Assembly (NCBI RefSeq): GCF_026183735.1
Contig: NZ_JAPFRE010000004.1
Location: 1-64,000 of the forward strand
Direction of reading: 5' to 3'
Length of the DNA stretch: 64,000 nucleotides
Source: Alteromonas sp. ASW11-130
GTDB taxonomy: Bacteria; Pseudomonadota; Gammaproteobacteria; Enterobacterales; Alteromonadaceae
Translations under genes and position numbers: made by a program
Shown here: positions 25,923-35,128 of the stretch, piece after piece
Numbering within the stretch: position 1 is the first letter of the stretch
How the letters are laid out: every line of letters starts with the position of its first letter
Notes under the pieces: generated by a model
Database searches by the model: none
The model's input: only the letters and a program-made list of their open reading frames with translations
What the model was told of the DNA's origin: nothing

Positions 25923-26460
25923 GAGTTTTTTTAGTTAAAGCGCGAGTGATTGAAAATTAAAATTTTATACGTTTTGAGTGTGTAGACATTCTTATTGTTT
26001 TAATATCATGAATAAGCAATTTCAGGTTTTATAGTCAATAAACAATAGACACGTAGTTCAGAAAGACTCTCTTTGGTCGGTAGCATTTTGCAAAGAAGAT
26101 TTTTTAAGCTTATAGCCTATATTCTCTTTCTTATAGCAAACTACGTCTTCATCTATAATAACTGACCTCTTTTACCTTTAATTGCAGTATTTATTGGGTC
26201 ACCCGTTTTATCTAATCTAAGAATAAGTTCGAAGAATTGGAGCACTGCTTCACAATTAAAAAACGATTTACGTTCCGTTTTCTTTGCAAGTCGATATTGC
26301 AGACGAATAGTTATAGTATTGTTGAATCTATGACAAAAAACGGTATGAGAGTTGTAGGCGCTATTTTTTCTGTGGTATAGAACCGGTATCAACTGTAGTC
26401 AGATTACACTATCATTAAGCGCCCAACTTGCTCTAGCATGCACAAATTGAGAGGTTAAGT
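25923..26460. other. Gene-free AT-rich stretch
   Basis: About 540 bases with no convincing gene. The only long open frame (26153-26392, minus) has no recognisable sequence. GAGAGG at 26449-26454 is the ribosome site of the next gene. A promoter for the genes starting at 26461 should lie here but no clear consensus was seen. Confidence 0.5.
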
Positions 26461-27546
26461 TTGATTCCTTATTATGTACCAACAGTGCCGCAAATAGAGC
26501 TATTGACTATGTACCTTCAGGAAGTCCATGAACGTAGGTGGTTTACAAACTTTGGTCCCCTGAGCGAAAAGCTTGGTTTAGAACTAAGTAAATTTCTAGG
26601 ACATAGCCACCTTTTACCGGTTTCAAGCTGCACTAATGGGCTAATGACTTGTTTATGGATGTTGGGTTGTAAAAAAGTTGTAACCACACCATTTAGTTTT
26701 GTTGCTACTTCCTCCTCGTTAAAATGGATGAAAATTGAGACGCACTATGTCGATATCGATCCCAAAACAAAAAATATTTGTCCAATCGCATTAGAACATT
26801 TTCTATCGAAAGGAAATGTGAATGTCGACGGAATTGTTGCGACACACGTGTATGGCAACCCTTGTGACGTTGATGCAATTAAACGAATCGCTCTTCAATA
26901 TGGTATACACGTTATTTATGATGCGGCGCATGCGTTTGACGTAAATGTACGTGGAAAATCTATTTTGTCCTATGGTGATTGCTCGGCTCTAAGTTTTCAC
27001 GCAACCAAGCTTTTTCATACTGTAGAAGGGGGGGCAATCGCATTAGCTGGTCACGCTGAATTCGAGGAAGCAAGAAAAGCCGTTAATTTTGGTATCGACA
27101 GAAAAGGGGAAATTGAGAATGTAGGTATCAACTCGAAAATGAGTGAATACCATGCCGCTGCAGGGCTTGCCCAGCTAGCGAACTTTCACAAAGTAAAACA
27201 CCATCGTATCGCTCTCTATAATCGTTACTTGAAACATTTTGAGGGTAGAGTTGGCTTACAACAGTGGCATAATGAATCAGCGCCTAATGGAGCTTACATG
27301 CCAATTTTTCTCAATACTGTTCAGGAGCGAAAATTTGTTATTCAATCCTTAGAGCGTAATAATATAGGCTTCCGGTTATATTTCTCGAAAAATCTTAACT
27401 GTTCGTTGTATAGCTATGGAAAATCCCCCCCCACACCCAATGCGACTAATGCATGTGATACAGTTATATGTTTACCTTTATATTATGACTTAACCTTAGA
27501 ACAGGTGGATGATATCGCTAAAGTCGTATTGAAGGCATTACAATGA
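26461..27546 (+). CDS. DegT/DnrJ/EryC1/StrS aminotransferase
   Basis: This 361-residue PLP-dependent sugar aminotransferase has the phosphate-binding segment SSCTNGLMTCLWML (55-68), VIYDAAHAFD (151-160) and the Schiff-base lysine K183 in SFHATKLFHTVEGGA, which resembles VioA/RffA-like enzymes acting at C4. TTG 26461 is chosen as start because GAGAGG lies six bases before it. It overlaps the WbqC-family gene by four bases. It probably makes a 4-amino-4,6-dideoxy sugar; the nucleotide and configuration are not known. Confidence 0.82.
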   Translation: MIPYYVPTVPQIELLTMYLQEVHERRWFTNFGPLSEKLGLELSKFLGHSHLLPVSSCTNGLMTCLWMLGCKKVVTTPFSFVATSSSLKWMKIETHYVDIDPKTKNICPIALEHFLSKGNVNVDGIVATHVYGNPCDVDAIKRIALQYGIHVIYDAAHAFDVNVRGKSILSYGDCSALSFHATKLFHTVEGGAIALAGHAEFEEARKAVNFGIDRKGEIENVGINSKMSEYHAAAGLAQLANFHKVKHHRIALYNRYLKHFEGRVGLQQWHNESAPNGAYMPIFLNTVQERKFVIQSLERNNIGFRLYFSKNLNCSLYSYGKSPPTPNATNACDTVICLPLYYDLTLEQVDDIAKVVLKALQ

Positions 27547-28214
27547 TTCTTGCGGCTTTTCAACCTTATCTCTTGCCCTATATCGGTTACTTTAAGCTTA
27601 TTGAAAGCGCAGATGTCTTTGTTGTACTTGATAATGTTTCTTTTAGGAAAAGGAGCTTTATAAACAGAAACTCAGTCCTTTTGGACGAGCGAGAATACCG
27701 GTTCACTGTCCCTGTACAAAAGGTTAGCCAAAACCGAAAAATAAATGAGCACGAATATTTAAATGATGGTGGATTGGTTAAACTTCTGCAAAGGGCATAT
27801 CCTAATAGTTCGAAATTTCCACAACTAACAAGACATTTAAAAGATTTAAATAAATGTAGCGTTAACACGAGCATTACAAAGAACGTGGCAGAAGTGAATA
27901 CGGCATGTATTAAAGAACTTCTCTCGATTTTAAAGATTGATACAGAGGTAGTGAGCTCCTCATCACTTAATTTAAATAATACGACTGGAAGCAAACGAAT
28001 TATTAATATTTGTCATCACTTCGGAGCATCTAAATATATAAATCCAGTAGGGGGAAAAGAGCTCTACAATAGTGATGACTTTGCAGCAGCAGGAATCACC
28101 TTATCACTCCAGAACTTTCATGAGAGTTTATCCCCTAGAGAATGCCTTTCGATTGTGGATTTACTATTTGAGTTTGGGGTAGGTGCCACAATAAAACGCC
28201 TCGAGGAGCTGTGA
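27543..28214 (+). CDS. WbqC-family protein
   Basis: A 223-residue protein with the WbqC family signature at the start: AAFQPYLLPYIGYFKLI, then VVLDNVSFRKRSFINRN (residues 4-43). The family is widespread in O-antigen and capsule clusters next to sugar aminotransferase genes, and its biochemical role is not firmly known to me; an acyl or amino-acyl transfer to an amino sugar is a common guess. It overlaps the aminotransferase gene by four bases and the next gene by one, so the three probably act on the same sugar. Confidence 0.82.
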   Translation: MILAAFQPYLLPYIGYFKLIESADVFVVLDNVSFRKRSFINRNSVLLDEREYRFTVPVQKVSQNRKINEHEYLNDGGLVKLLQRAYPNSSKFPQLTRHLKDLNKCSVNTSITKNVAEVNTACIKELLSILKIDTEVVSSSSLNLNNTTGSKRIINICHHFGASKYINPVGGKELYNSDDFAAAGITLSLQNFHESLSPRECLSIVDLLFEFGVGATIKRLEEL

Positions 28215-28972
28215 TGATAAAGACATTAAAAAACTATGATGTGAATGAGCTCGAGGAAGAGATTTATGCTCTACAGCAAAAAGGCCACGTCTTACATCTT
28301 AAAGCAGGAAGTGCAGCCCATAATAGTACTGATTGGTATAATTATTTAAGTTCTCTATCATTTTTGTCTCCAGATCGCCGGCATTTTGATGAAGGTAATA
28401 AGTTGAACGAACGTGATTGGTGGGAGATTAAATATGATCCTACTAATGAGCACACCTATGCATATAGCAAGACAGCTCAGCCCTTCCACACCGATAATGC
28501 ATGGTTCGCAAATCCGCCTGAAATAAATTTTTTCTTTTTGCAAAAACAGGCAAAGTCAGGTGGGCAGCAGCGAATTTATCCAATTCAACGTTTAATCGAT
28601 GACCTAAATTATTACGAACCAGGCCTATTGAATGACTTGACGCAGGTCGAAGTCGTTATTCGTAAAGGCGAAGAACTTAAAGGACACAAAACGCGAATTC
28701 TAAATCGATTAAAGAATGGAACATATAAAATTTATTGGAATTACTATAGGGTGATTAGGAGCTCTGATGCAATAGACAATATGTGTAACGCGTTTTTTAG
28801 GTTTCTCGATTCTCAAATAAATTCATCATCAGTTGAAAGCATACCATCCGAAACTGGTGATGCTTTCTGTTTTAATGATAGCTTGCTGTTACACGCTCGT
28901 GACGCATTTGAAGCACACCATAAAGGTGACCGAATTCTTTTGCAGTCTATGTGGTCGATTAGTGAAAGATAA
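28214..28972 (+). CDS. TauD-like Fe(II)/2-oxoglutarate-dependent oxygenase
   Basis: A protein of 252 residues with the iron-binding triad of TauD/TfdA-like oxygenases: H92 and D94 in PFHTDNAW, and H227 in LLLHARDAFEAHH, with R240 as likely 2-oxoglutarate ligand. The start is set at ATG 28214, five bases after GAGGAG and overlapping the WbqC stop by one base. It is likely to hydroxylate the acyl or amino-acyl group of the amino sugar made by the two preceding genes. The fold call is good; the substrate is inferred. Confidence 0.75.
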   Translation: MIKTLKNYDVNELEEEIYALQQKGHVLHLKAGSAAHNSTDWYNYLSSLSFLSPDRRHFDEGNKLNERDWWEIKYDPTNEHTYAYSKTAQPFHTDNAWFANPPEINFFFLQKQAKSGGQQRIYPIQRLIDDLNYYEPGLLNDLTQVEVVIRKGEELKGHKTRILNRLKNGTYKIYWNYYRVIRSSDAIDNMCNAFFRFLDSQINSSSVESIPSETGDAFCFNDSLLLHARDAFEAHHKGDRILLQSMWSISER

Positions 28973-29551
28973 CAAACGTAAAAGTTTTTTGTACCTAAAT
29001 AACTAAAGCTCAAAGAGGTCCAAGCTTTGGAACAGCTTGCTAAAGCCCCGGATGTCGACCTGATTTTATTAAAATATTATTATTTCGATACGCTATATTT
29101 AACTCAGCAAAGATACTGTTTAAATTTAAATGAAAGAGTTTGCGAAGCTGATTTGCACGTTTGAACTGTTGAAACATTGTTGAGTTCTTAGCACATAGTC
29201 AAACAGTATATCTCGATCTTCTGTGATCTGAAGTCTTTTTATATCGTCAAGTTAACGAGATACTTTACGCCTATACATAACAGGCATAATTGACTCTAAG
29301 TAATTGCAGCGAAACATAACGTGATGTTTAGCGTGTGAGCTTTCTATTCGTGTAAGCAATTCGCAAGATGGCTATTTATTGAGTAGTTATGTAGAGGCTG
29401 ATATTGTTTTGCAAACCGAGTAACATGATAGGCTAAAAAGTACCTAAATATTTTCTCAAAGTTCGATGTTTGCACTTTACGAAAACCTTAAACTAATAAA
29501 TTTATTGTGTGAATTCGGAAAAATGTATTTTGATTACAGGTTATTATCTTA
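28973..29551. other. Gene-free stretch
   Basis: About 580 bases without a supported gene. A 51-codon open frame (about 29003-29164, plus) has no good start and could be a gene remnant. No terminator or promoter stands out. Confidence 0.45.
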
Positions 29552-30622
29552 GTGAAACGCCTTTTACATATTTTTTACCATTCTCATCATCATAACCGAC
29601 CTGTTTACGATATGTTTCAAAAATTCTCTGAATATGGAGAATTTACTTCGGACTATGTCTATTTCGACCGAGATGGTAACTTCCCGGAACAAGTGTTTCT
29701 TAAAAATAAGAAAGCTCGTTATTTTGAGACAAACGGCGAAATGTTACCTTGGCTGAGGAAAGTTTATAAAAATTATGAAATTTTGGTCTTCCATGGCCTC
29801 TTCAATGTAACCCTTTGGGATTTTTTTGCAACTGAACCAGAAATAGCTGGCCGTTCGGCGTGGGTCGTTTTTGGGGGAGAAATCTACGAGGGGTTAGCGA
29901 ATCCTTCCGTTGAACGTTTAAGGTTAATGCGAAAAACGACCCAAAATCTCAAGTACATTCTGACGTTTACGACACAAGAAGAGCGGATTATTAAAGAGCA
30001 GCTTAATCGTAAAGGAAAAATTGGCCGTTATGTTTATTTACAAAATTGGTTAAAGGCAAGCAAGAAACTAGATAAGATGGCAGAGAATGACTCGAGACTT
30101 TCTTTATTAAAATCAAATGAAAAAATCGCACTCATAGGTAATTCGGGAACCACCTCAAATGAACATCATAAAATATTATCTGCGCTTGGTCAGAACAAAT
30201 TCGAAGGGGTTCTACTTATTCCACTGGTATATGGGGCCACCGATGCGTATAGAAAGGAAGTTATAGACTATGCGAAATCAATTTTCCCAGAAAAAAAAGT
30301 TATCGCTCTTTGCTCAGCTTTGCTCAACGATGAGTATTTAACACTTTTAGCTTCTATAGATTATTATTTTTTCGGACACTTACGACAACAGGCTGGACAG
30401 CATTGGTTCGCCGCCTTGGCTTCTGGAACTCCTATTTATGGAAATCCAGAGGGGGCGAGCTTTAAACATTTTTCATCTTTAGGTTTTCATATTGGGAATG
30501 TATTCAAACCTGATTTTTCAGAAACGTTTTTAGCGTTGTTTAAACGCAACGAGATAACCTATCGAAAACAATTTAATACGCAAAGCTCTTATACTCTATG
30601 GAAACAAGCACTTTCTCTGTAA
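29552..30622 (+). CDS. GT56 (WecF/RffT-like) 4-acetamido-4,6-dideoxyhexose transferase
   Basis: A 356-residue protein resembling the family of TDP-Fuc4NAc:lipid II transferases of enterobacterial common antigen synthesis. Typical segments are HIFYHSHHHN (5-14), a LIGNSGTTSNEHHKIL stretch (near 193), LIPLVYGATDAY (near 221) and FFGHLRQQAGQHWFAAL (near 274). The rest of the ECA pathway is not in the window. The GTG start is the first codon of the homologous region; the ribosome site is weak. It probably transfers an amino-dideoxy sugar made by the island. Membrane attachment is peripheral in this family. Confidence 0.78.
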   Translation: MKRLLHIFYHSHHHNRPVYDMFQKFSEYGEFTSDYVYFDRDGNFPEQVFLKNKKARYFETNGEMLPWLRKVYKNYEILVFHGLFNVTLWDFFATEPEIAGRSAWVVFGGEIYEGLANPSVERLRLMRKTTQNLKYILTFTTQEERIIKEQLNRKGKIGRYVYLQNWLKASKKLDKMAENDSRLSLLKSNEKIALIGNSGTTSNEHHKILSALGQNKFEGVLLIPLVYGATDAYRKEVIDYAKSIFPEKKVIALCSALLNDEYLTLLASIDYYFFGHLRQQAGQHWFAALASGTPIYGNPEGASFKHFSSLGFHIGNVFKPDFSETFLALFKRNEITYRKQFNTQSSYTLWKQALSL

Positions 30623-30651
30623 ATTTTGTATGTCAGGTATTGTAGTTCACA

Positions 30652-31737
30652 TTATTTAATATTAGCAGCGAATGCTTTAAACGTTTCCCAATATCGTTCT
30701 TGACTAAAATAATCGGTTATAGAATGAGTAGTGCTTTGAGCCTTCACTGACTCGCGTTCCCAATTCCCTAATACAAAATTAAGAACTTCATCTAATTCAT
30801 CAGTATTTGAAAAAGAGAAATAGTCCAGTTCATCAGTAAATGGCCTAGGGTACGTGCCACTTTCTGAGACTAACCTAGCTCCTAGACCAATAGACTCGAA
30901 CAGTCTCGCATTACTTTTATAGTTTTTAGCAAATTTTGCATAACTATTTACCACTATTTTTGAATCAGCGATTAAGTTGTACAACTTATTCGCGAATACT
31001 GGTGGCTCGATGAGATGTTGATAGGTCTTCAGCTCCTCTGGTAGTTTGTTTCCAGGAAAATCGAGGCAAACTTTGATGTTGTCATTTCCCTTACTTTTTC
31101 TCTCAAGTAAATAGATAACTATATTATCCCTTTCTAAAAATACACTCTTGGAATATTGACCATAGAATAGGATATCGATAGGCCGATCCATATTTTTCGC
31201 AAGAGATGACCAACCCGACGGAATCTGTGGTTGAAGTTCTAAAGCATGCAAATTTCTTGATTTCCAATACTTTACAAAGGGCTTGATTAGCGATATATGG
31301 CCATCGTATTCAGGGTAGGTTTCTGGATTGCTTCCATTTTGAGCAAAAGCGTTCCAACATAAGCATGTAATACGATTACCAAATCGACGTCTAATTTCTG
31401 TAATAAAGCTCTTGTCGATAAAAGGGGAGTGGTCATAGATCACATCTGGTTTTATTTTTTCTATTTGAGCAAATCGAATATCATTCATACTAGCCTGATT
31501 TGCCAGTCCATGTTCTTTTGCCCATTTACGTTGAAGCCTACGATAATCCCACAGCGTAAAAAAATTGGTATCATGCGCATGAACTGGAACAAGCACGTAA
31601 GGCGCATAAAATCCGTCAGCCAAAATTTTCTTGTGAAGCTGTACTGAATTCATCTCTGAAAGCTCAGACTTACAAATTTCCCCCTCGAACTGTCGAGGAT
31701 AAGAAGGATAAACGTGAAGATTCTGATAAACGTTCAT
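30652..31737 (-). CDS. GT4/CgeB-like glycosyltransferase
   Basis: This 361-residue GT-B-type protein carries the late segment KSNARLFESIGLGARLVSESG (split near 275-293). It matches the CgeB-like and related families in which that loop binds the donor nucleotide sugar. PIDILFYGQYS (near 187) begins the second Rossmann domain. It faces the GT56 gene across 29 bases, convergent. The donor and acceptor are unknown. Confidence 0.72.
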   Translation of the reverse strand: MNVYQNLHVYPSYPRQFEGEICKSELSEMNSVQLHKKILADGFYAPYVLVPVHAHDTNFFTLWDYRRLQRKWAKEHGLANQASMNDIRFAQIEKIKPDVIYDHSPFIDKSFITEIRRRFGNRITCLCWNAFAQNGSNPETYPEYDGHISLIKPFVKYWKSRNLHALELQPQIPSGWSSLAKNMDRPIDILFYGQYSKSVFLERDNIVIYLLERKSKGNDNIKVCLDFPGNKLPEELKTYQHLIEPPVFANKLYNLIADSKIVVNSYAKFAKNYKSNARLFESIGLGARLVSESGTYPRPFTDELDYFSFSNTDELDEVLNFVLGNWERESVKAQSTTHSITDYFSQERYWETFKAFAANIK

Positions 31738-32419
31738 AACAAGATTTTAGCGCCCCCAAGTTTGTTAAATAGTTTTTATTTTTGCTACTCGATGCTTTTC
31801 TAAATTTTCAATAAGCCCTATCCTAATTTGAAAAATAGAAGTCAAATTATTTTAATCTACTACGTCCAGAGCTGATCTAATTGCACCATTTTTGTTACTT
31901 AGTTGATAACAAGGTACCGCTTATCAATGACATAATGAATATACCAACAAATCGGGGCCGTTAAATACCGTAAAAAAAATCGATAAATTTCACCTTACCT
32001 ATCGTGAGATTTATTTTATCAGCATGTGAAAACAGGAAGATAGTAAATATTAGAAAAAATCTTTTGGATAATAAATCCACCTTACGCATCTATACGTCTT
32101 CATTAACTAGCCAAACTAAATAAATATGTAGAATTCCCTATTCAAAGGGGTAGCTATGCAACCCGCTCCTATCGTCAAATATAAAGCAATCGGTTATAGT
32201 AAGCCAAAAGCATTGAAAACCGGTCATTTCATGATGTGGAGTTTAAATTAATGCAGACGTAAGTCTATTTTTTATAGTTAGGCTAAAGGTCAATTCAATA
32301 ACTAATGAGTTTTATCATTTCTATGTAGTTTTCAGAAATTCCAACGAGACACTATTGACGACCATGCCCGACAAATTAAGAAAAACCAGACAATTTATTA
32401 TAAATAAAACTTTGATCAT
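31738..32419. other. Gene-free AT-rich stretch with a possible 31-codon ORF
   Basis: About 680 bases between divergent genes. The only item of note is a 31-codon frame, ATG 32156 to TAA 32251, preceded by AAGGGG at 6-11 bases. Its product begins MQPAPIVKYKAIGYSKPK and matches no family I recognise. It may be a small gene, a leader or chance. Confidence 0.45.
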
Positions 32420-33337
32420 ATGAAAAATATCTTTATCTATGGTACTTCAAGTGCAGCATTAAAATCGCTGCCAGCCTTGGCTTTAAACTTTAAAATACAG
32501 GGATTTGTAAATAGTGAAAAACAAAAATCTGGTGGAAACCTAATTGGCTTGCCTGTTTTCCACGTAGATGATTTGGTAAACGTGAGCTATGACTTGATTG
32601 TTATTGCTAGCTCATTTGTGGAAGAAATTGTTACGACACTTGAAGAAAAGAATATTAAAAAATATGCAGTTTTCTCAGATCTTTTAAAAGTGTGCGAACA
32701 AGGACAAGACTACGACAGGGCCATTGATAATATTGCGAGGGCCAATAAGGAGAGAGAGCTAATAGCCCTCCCGCACGTGAAATTAGAAGAAAAACACCTC
32801 TCTGGAGCTCAGTTGCTTCCACACCGTGAAGCTTTACTTAAGCGCCTTCCCAGAAATGGAGTAGTCGCTGAATTGGGCGTAGCAAATGGTGATTTCACAG
32901 CTTCAATCTTGCGGCATGCTAGTCCTAAGAAATTGTACTTAGTAGATATTTGGGGTACCGATAGGTATAGCGAGAAAATGTACGAAAGCGTTAAAAATAG
33001 ATTTTCAAAAGAACTGGATAGCGGTGTTATAGAAATTATTCGGCAGCCATCACAAGATGCTGCAGATTTTTTTCACTCTAGATCATTAGACTGGGTTTAT
33101 ATTGATACAACGCACGCTTATCTTCAGACAAAGTGCGAGCTTGAAAGCTATTCGACGAAAATAAAGGCTGGAGGCTATCTAGCCGGGCATGATTACACAC
33201 AAGGTAATTGGATTGACAACTTTAAATACGGGGTGATAGAAGCAGTGCATGAGTTTTGTACAAATTTCGATTACAGAATTGCTTATTTAACTATGGATCA
33301 AGCTGAATGCCAAAGCTTTGCAATTAACAAGCTTTAG
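32420..33337 (+). CDS. Rossmann-like domain fused to class I methyltransferase
   Basis: A 305-residue protein. Residues 1-92 repeat the module found in the GT61 protein at 23508 (IFIYGTSSAALKSLPAL, then GFVNSEKQKSGG and IVIASSFVEEI). Residues about 130-300 form an SAM-dependent methyltransferase of the Methyltransf_24 type, with motif I VAELGVANGDFTASIL (near 153), an acidic end of strand 2 (YLVDIWG) and WVYIDTTHAY (near 231) followed by AGGYLAGHDYT. A sugar or acyl O-methylation is plausible. No close neighbour is co-directed. Confidence 0.75.
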   Translation: MKNIFIYGTSSAALKSLPALALNFKIQGFVNSEKQKSGGNLIGLPVFHVDDLVNVSYDLIVIASSFVEEIVTTLEEKNIKKYAVFSDLLKVCEQGQDYDRAIDNIARANKERELIALPHVKLEEKHLSGAQLLPHREALLKRLPRNGVVAELGVANGDFTASILRHASPKKLYLVDIWGTDRYSEKMYESVKNRFSKELDSGVIEIIRQPSQDAADFFHSRSLDWVYIDTTHAYLQTKCELESYSTKIKAGGYLAGHDYTQGNWIDNFKYGVIEAVHEFCTNFDYRIAYLTMDQAECQSFAINKL

Positions 33338-34087
33338 TTTTTTTTGGCGATCATGGTCCCCATTAAAATTTATATCAAGATATTCTTTTTGTAAGAAAAT
33401 AAATCCAAATTTTAAGGTTATATTTCGAATTGATAAAGCGAGAGGTCGAGCTATTCAATTAGTAGGTGTATTGGGTGCTATATGTACATCATCTTCAAAG
33501 GTGCCAAAAGATGCGATATTAATATGGGCATTCCGCTAGCCATCAAGAGGTCGTTCGTTATTTTCAGTTATCCAATGTTCGTCGCGACCCTTATATGCGG
33601 GTGATTTCAATAAAACATATCGCAAATTTGGCTAATCTATCAGGATCAATTCCCTGCAAAATTCTAACAATCAAGCTTCTTATGGGGATTCGTTTTCATT
33701 TGAAGTTTTCCTACTTTAGCTTTGTTTTCGCTGTAAAACTAAAAAAAGTACATTAATTTTTGGAGGGAGGCCAAAAGTCGCAAAAGAAGAGCCTAAAACT
33801 GTTTGACTCAAAGGAGCAAAGCTTCCTAACGTATCATTATTTATTCTTCGCAATGCAAAAGTATACCTTCGTTAACTAGTTCGCCTCGCTAGCATCCGCT
33901 CCCCTCGTGGCAATATTATTAGCATTTAAAATCAGTCTGTTATTCAGTTTTTACAAACACTGAGATTGGCTATCTCAATGATGTTTTTCTTTTTTTCTGA
34001 ATATTCCTCGGTGAATGACCAATCTTGATAATGCAACTTAATCACGTGCCTGCTAAACTCTGTTTTATTAAGATTGGAGTAAGTACA
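33338..34087. other. Gene-free stretch before the second flagellin
   Basis: About 750 bases with no supported gene. A small hairpin (TGAGAT/ATCTCA, 33961-33977) is followed after about 15 bases by a T-rich run. No good sigma-28 site was found; GG-N11-GC at 33909-33923 is one base too long for a sigma-54 site. The promoter of the gene at 34088 is therefore unresolved. Confidence 0.5.
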
Positions 34088-34888
34088 ATGATTAATTTCG
34101 ATCCCAGCCCAAATATGAACATGCTTCAGCAGATTCAGGAAAAGCAAACGAACCTGATGGAGAAGCTTGCTTCGGGCAAGAAAGTAAATAGTGCTGCTGA
34201 TGGCGCAGCTGCCCAGCAGATCATTGACCGCCTTACTTCTCAGGTTGAAGGTAATCGGCAGGCTATCAATAACGTTTACGACGGCATTTCATTGTCCCAG
34301 GTGGCTGAAGGTGGTGTAGCGAACATTAATGATGATGTTCAGCGTATCCGCGAGTTGAGTATGCAATCGGGTAGCGGCATATTGAATGATGCTGACCGTA
34401 AAGCTATCCAATCTGAAATCACCCAGTTGCAAGACAACATCACGCAAACCACAGAACAAACTAATTTTGCTGGTAAGCCATTGTTAACTTCAGACAGTGA
34501 CAACAATTTCCAAGTCGGAGCCAATAGTGAGCAAAGCATTAGTGTGCGCTCGCAGGATATCTCTGCGCAGTTGAGTGATGTACTTAATATTGATGTGTCA
34601 ACGCAAGCTGGCGCATCTGCCGCATTAGATACAACTGATGCTGCTATAGAAAATTTGAACGATTACCGTGCAGAATTAGGTGCAACGCAAAATATGTTGG
34701 AAGGCACTGCGCGTAATTTGGGTAGAGCAGATGTGAATGCCGCAGAAGCACGTAGCCGCATTCAGGATACTGACTATGCACAAGTTGCAGCTGAAGCTGC
34801 ATCAAATGATATACGTGGTCAGGCTGCACTCTCCGTTCAGGCCCAAGCTAATCAGCAACAAGGTCAGGTTCTGGCTTTGTTAAGTTAA
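34088..34888 (+). CDS. Divergent flagellin paralogue
   Basis: This protein of 266 residues has flagellin D0/D1 halves: EKLASGKKVNSAADGAAAQQ, ISLSQVAEGGVANINDDVQRIREL split over residues 30-95, and EARSRIQDTDYAQVAAE near 225. The start differs from standard flagellins (MINFDPSPNMNMLQQIQ instead of a VNTN motif), and the end is QQQGQVLALLS. ATG 34088 has GGAG eight bases upstream; earlier in-frame codons lack a site. It has its own terminator and stands just before flrA, away from the other flagellins. It may be a minor filament subunit or a junction-like protein. Confidence 0.85.
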   Translation: MINFDPSPNMNMLQQIQEKQTNLMEKLASGKKVNSAADGAAAQQIIDRLTSQVEGNRQAINNVYDGISLSQVAEGGVANINDDVQRIRELSMQSGSGILNDADRKAIQSEITQLQDNITQTTEQTNFAGKPLLTSDSDNNFQVGANSEQSISVRSQDISAQLSDVLNIDVSTQAGASAALDTTDAAIENLNDYRAELGATQNMLEGTARNLGRADVNAAEARSRIQDTDYAQVAAEAASNDIRGQAALSVQAQANQQQGQVLALLS

Positions 34889-34906
34889 GATAGAGCTTAA
34901 GCAGAA

Positions 34907-34929
34907 AAGCAGGGCGACCTGCTTTTTTT
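34907..34929 (+). terminator. Terminator after the divergent flagellin
   Basis: AAGCAGG and CCTGCTT form a perfect 7-bp stem with a GCGA tetraloop, followed by a run of seven T. It is a strong intrinsic terminator 19 bases after the stop. Confidence 0.9.
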
Positions 34930-35128
34930 ATGCCTTACGAATAGTACTTTTGTTGGGCGATTTATCTTTATTTTATTTGTAATGAAAACTACCTTTTATA
35001 TTATTATCGAGAATTTGTTCAAATCTTCAGCGGTGTACACATAAGACAGTTGTGTTTGGAACTTTTGCCGCTACAATCATGAAGATGCGCTAAACTGTTA
35101 ATAATAAAAACGCGTTGTTGGGGAATTG

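Noticed and set aside
26153-26392. 79-codon minus-strand open frame
   Set aside because: Residue composition is random-looking, with no homologous pattern or start signal.
29003-29164. 51-codon open frame with helix-like sequence (LEQLAKAPDVDLILLKYYYF)
   Set aside because: No ATG or GTG start with a ribosome site; possibly a remnant, but no family could be named.
32156-32251. 31-codon ORF with AAGGGG upstream
   Set aside because: A plausible ribosome site is present, but the product is unrecognised and too short to support as a gene; mentioned only in the gap entry.
33318-33539. 73-codon frame overlapping the methyltransferase end
   Set aside because: It begins inside the real gene in another frame and has no recognisable sequence.
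33909-33923. Possible sigma-54 site before the divergent flagellin
   Set aside because: The spacing between GG and GC is 11, not 10 bases, and it is about 165 bases from the start codon.
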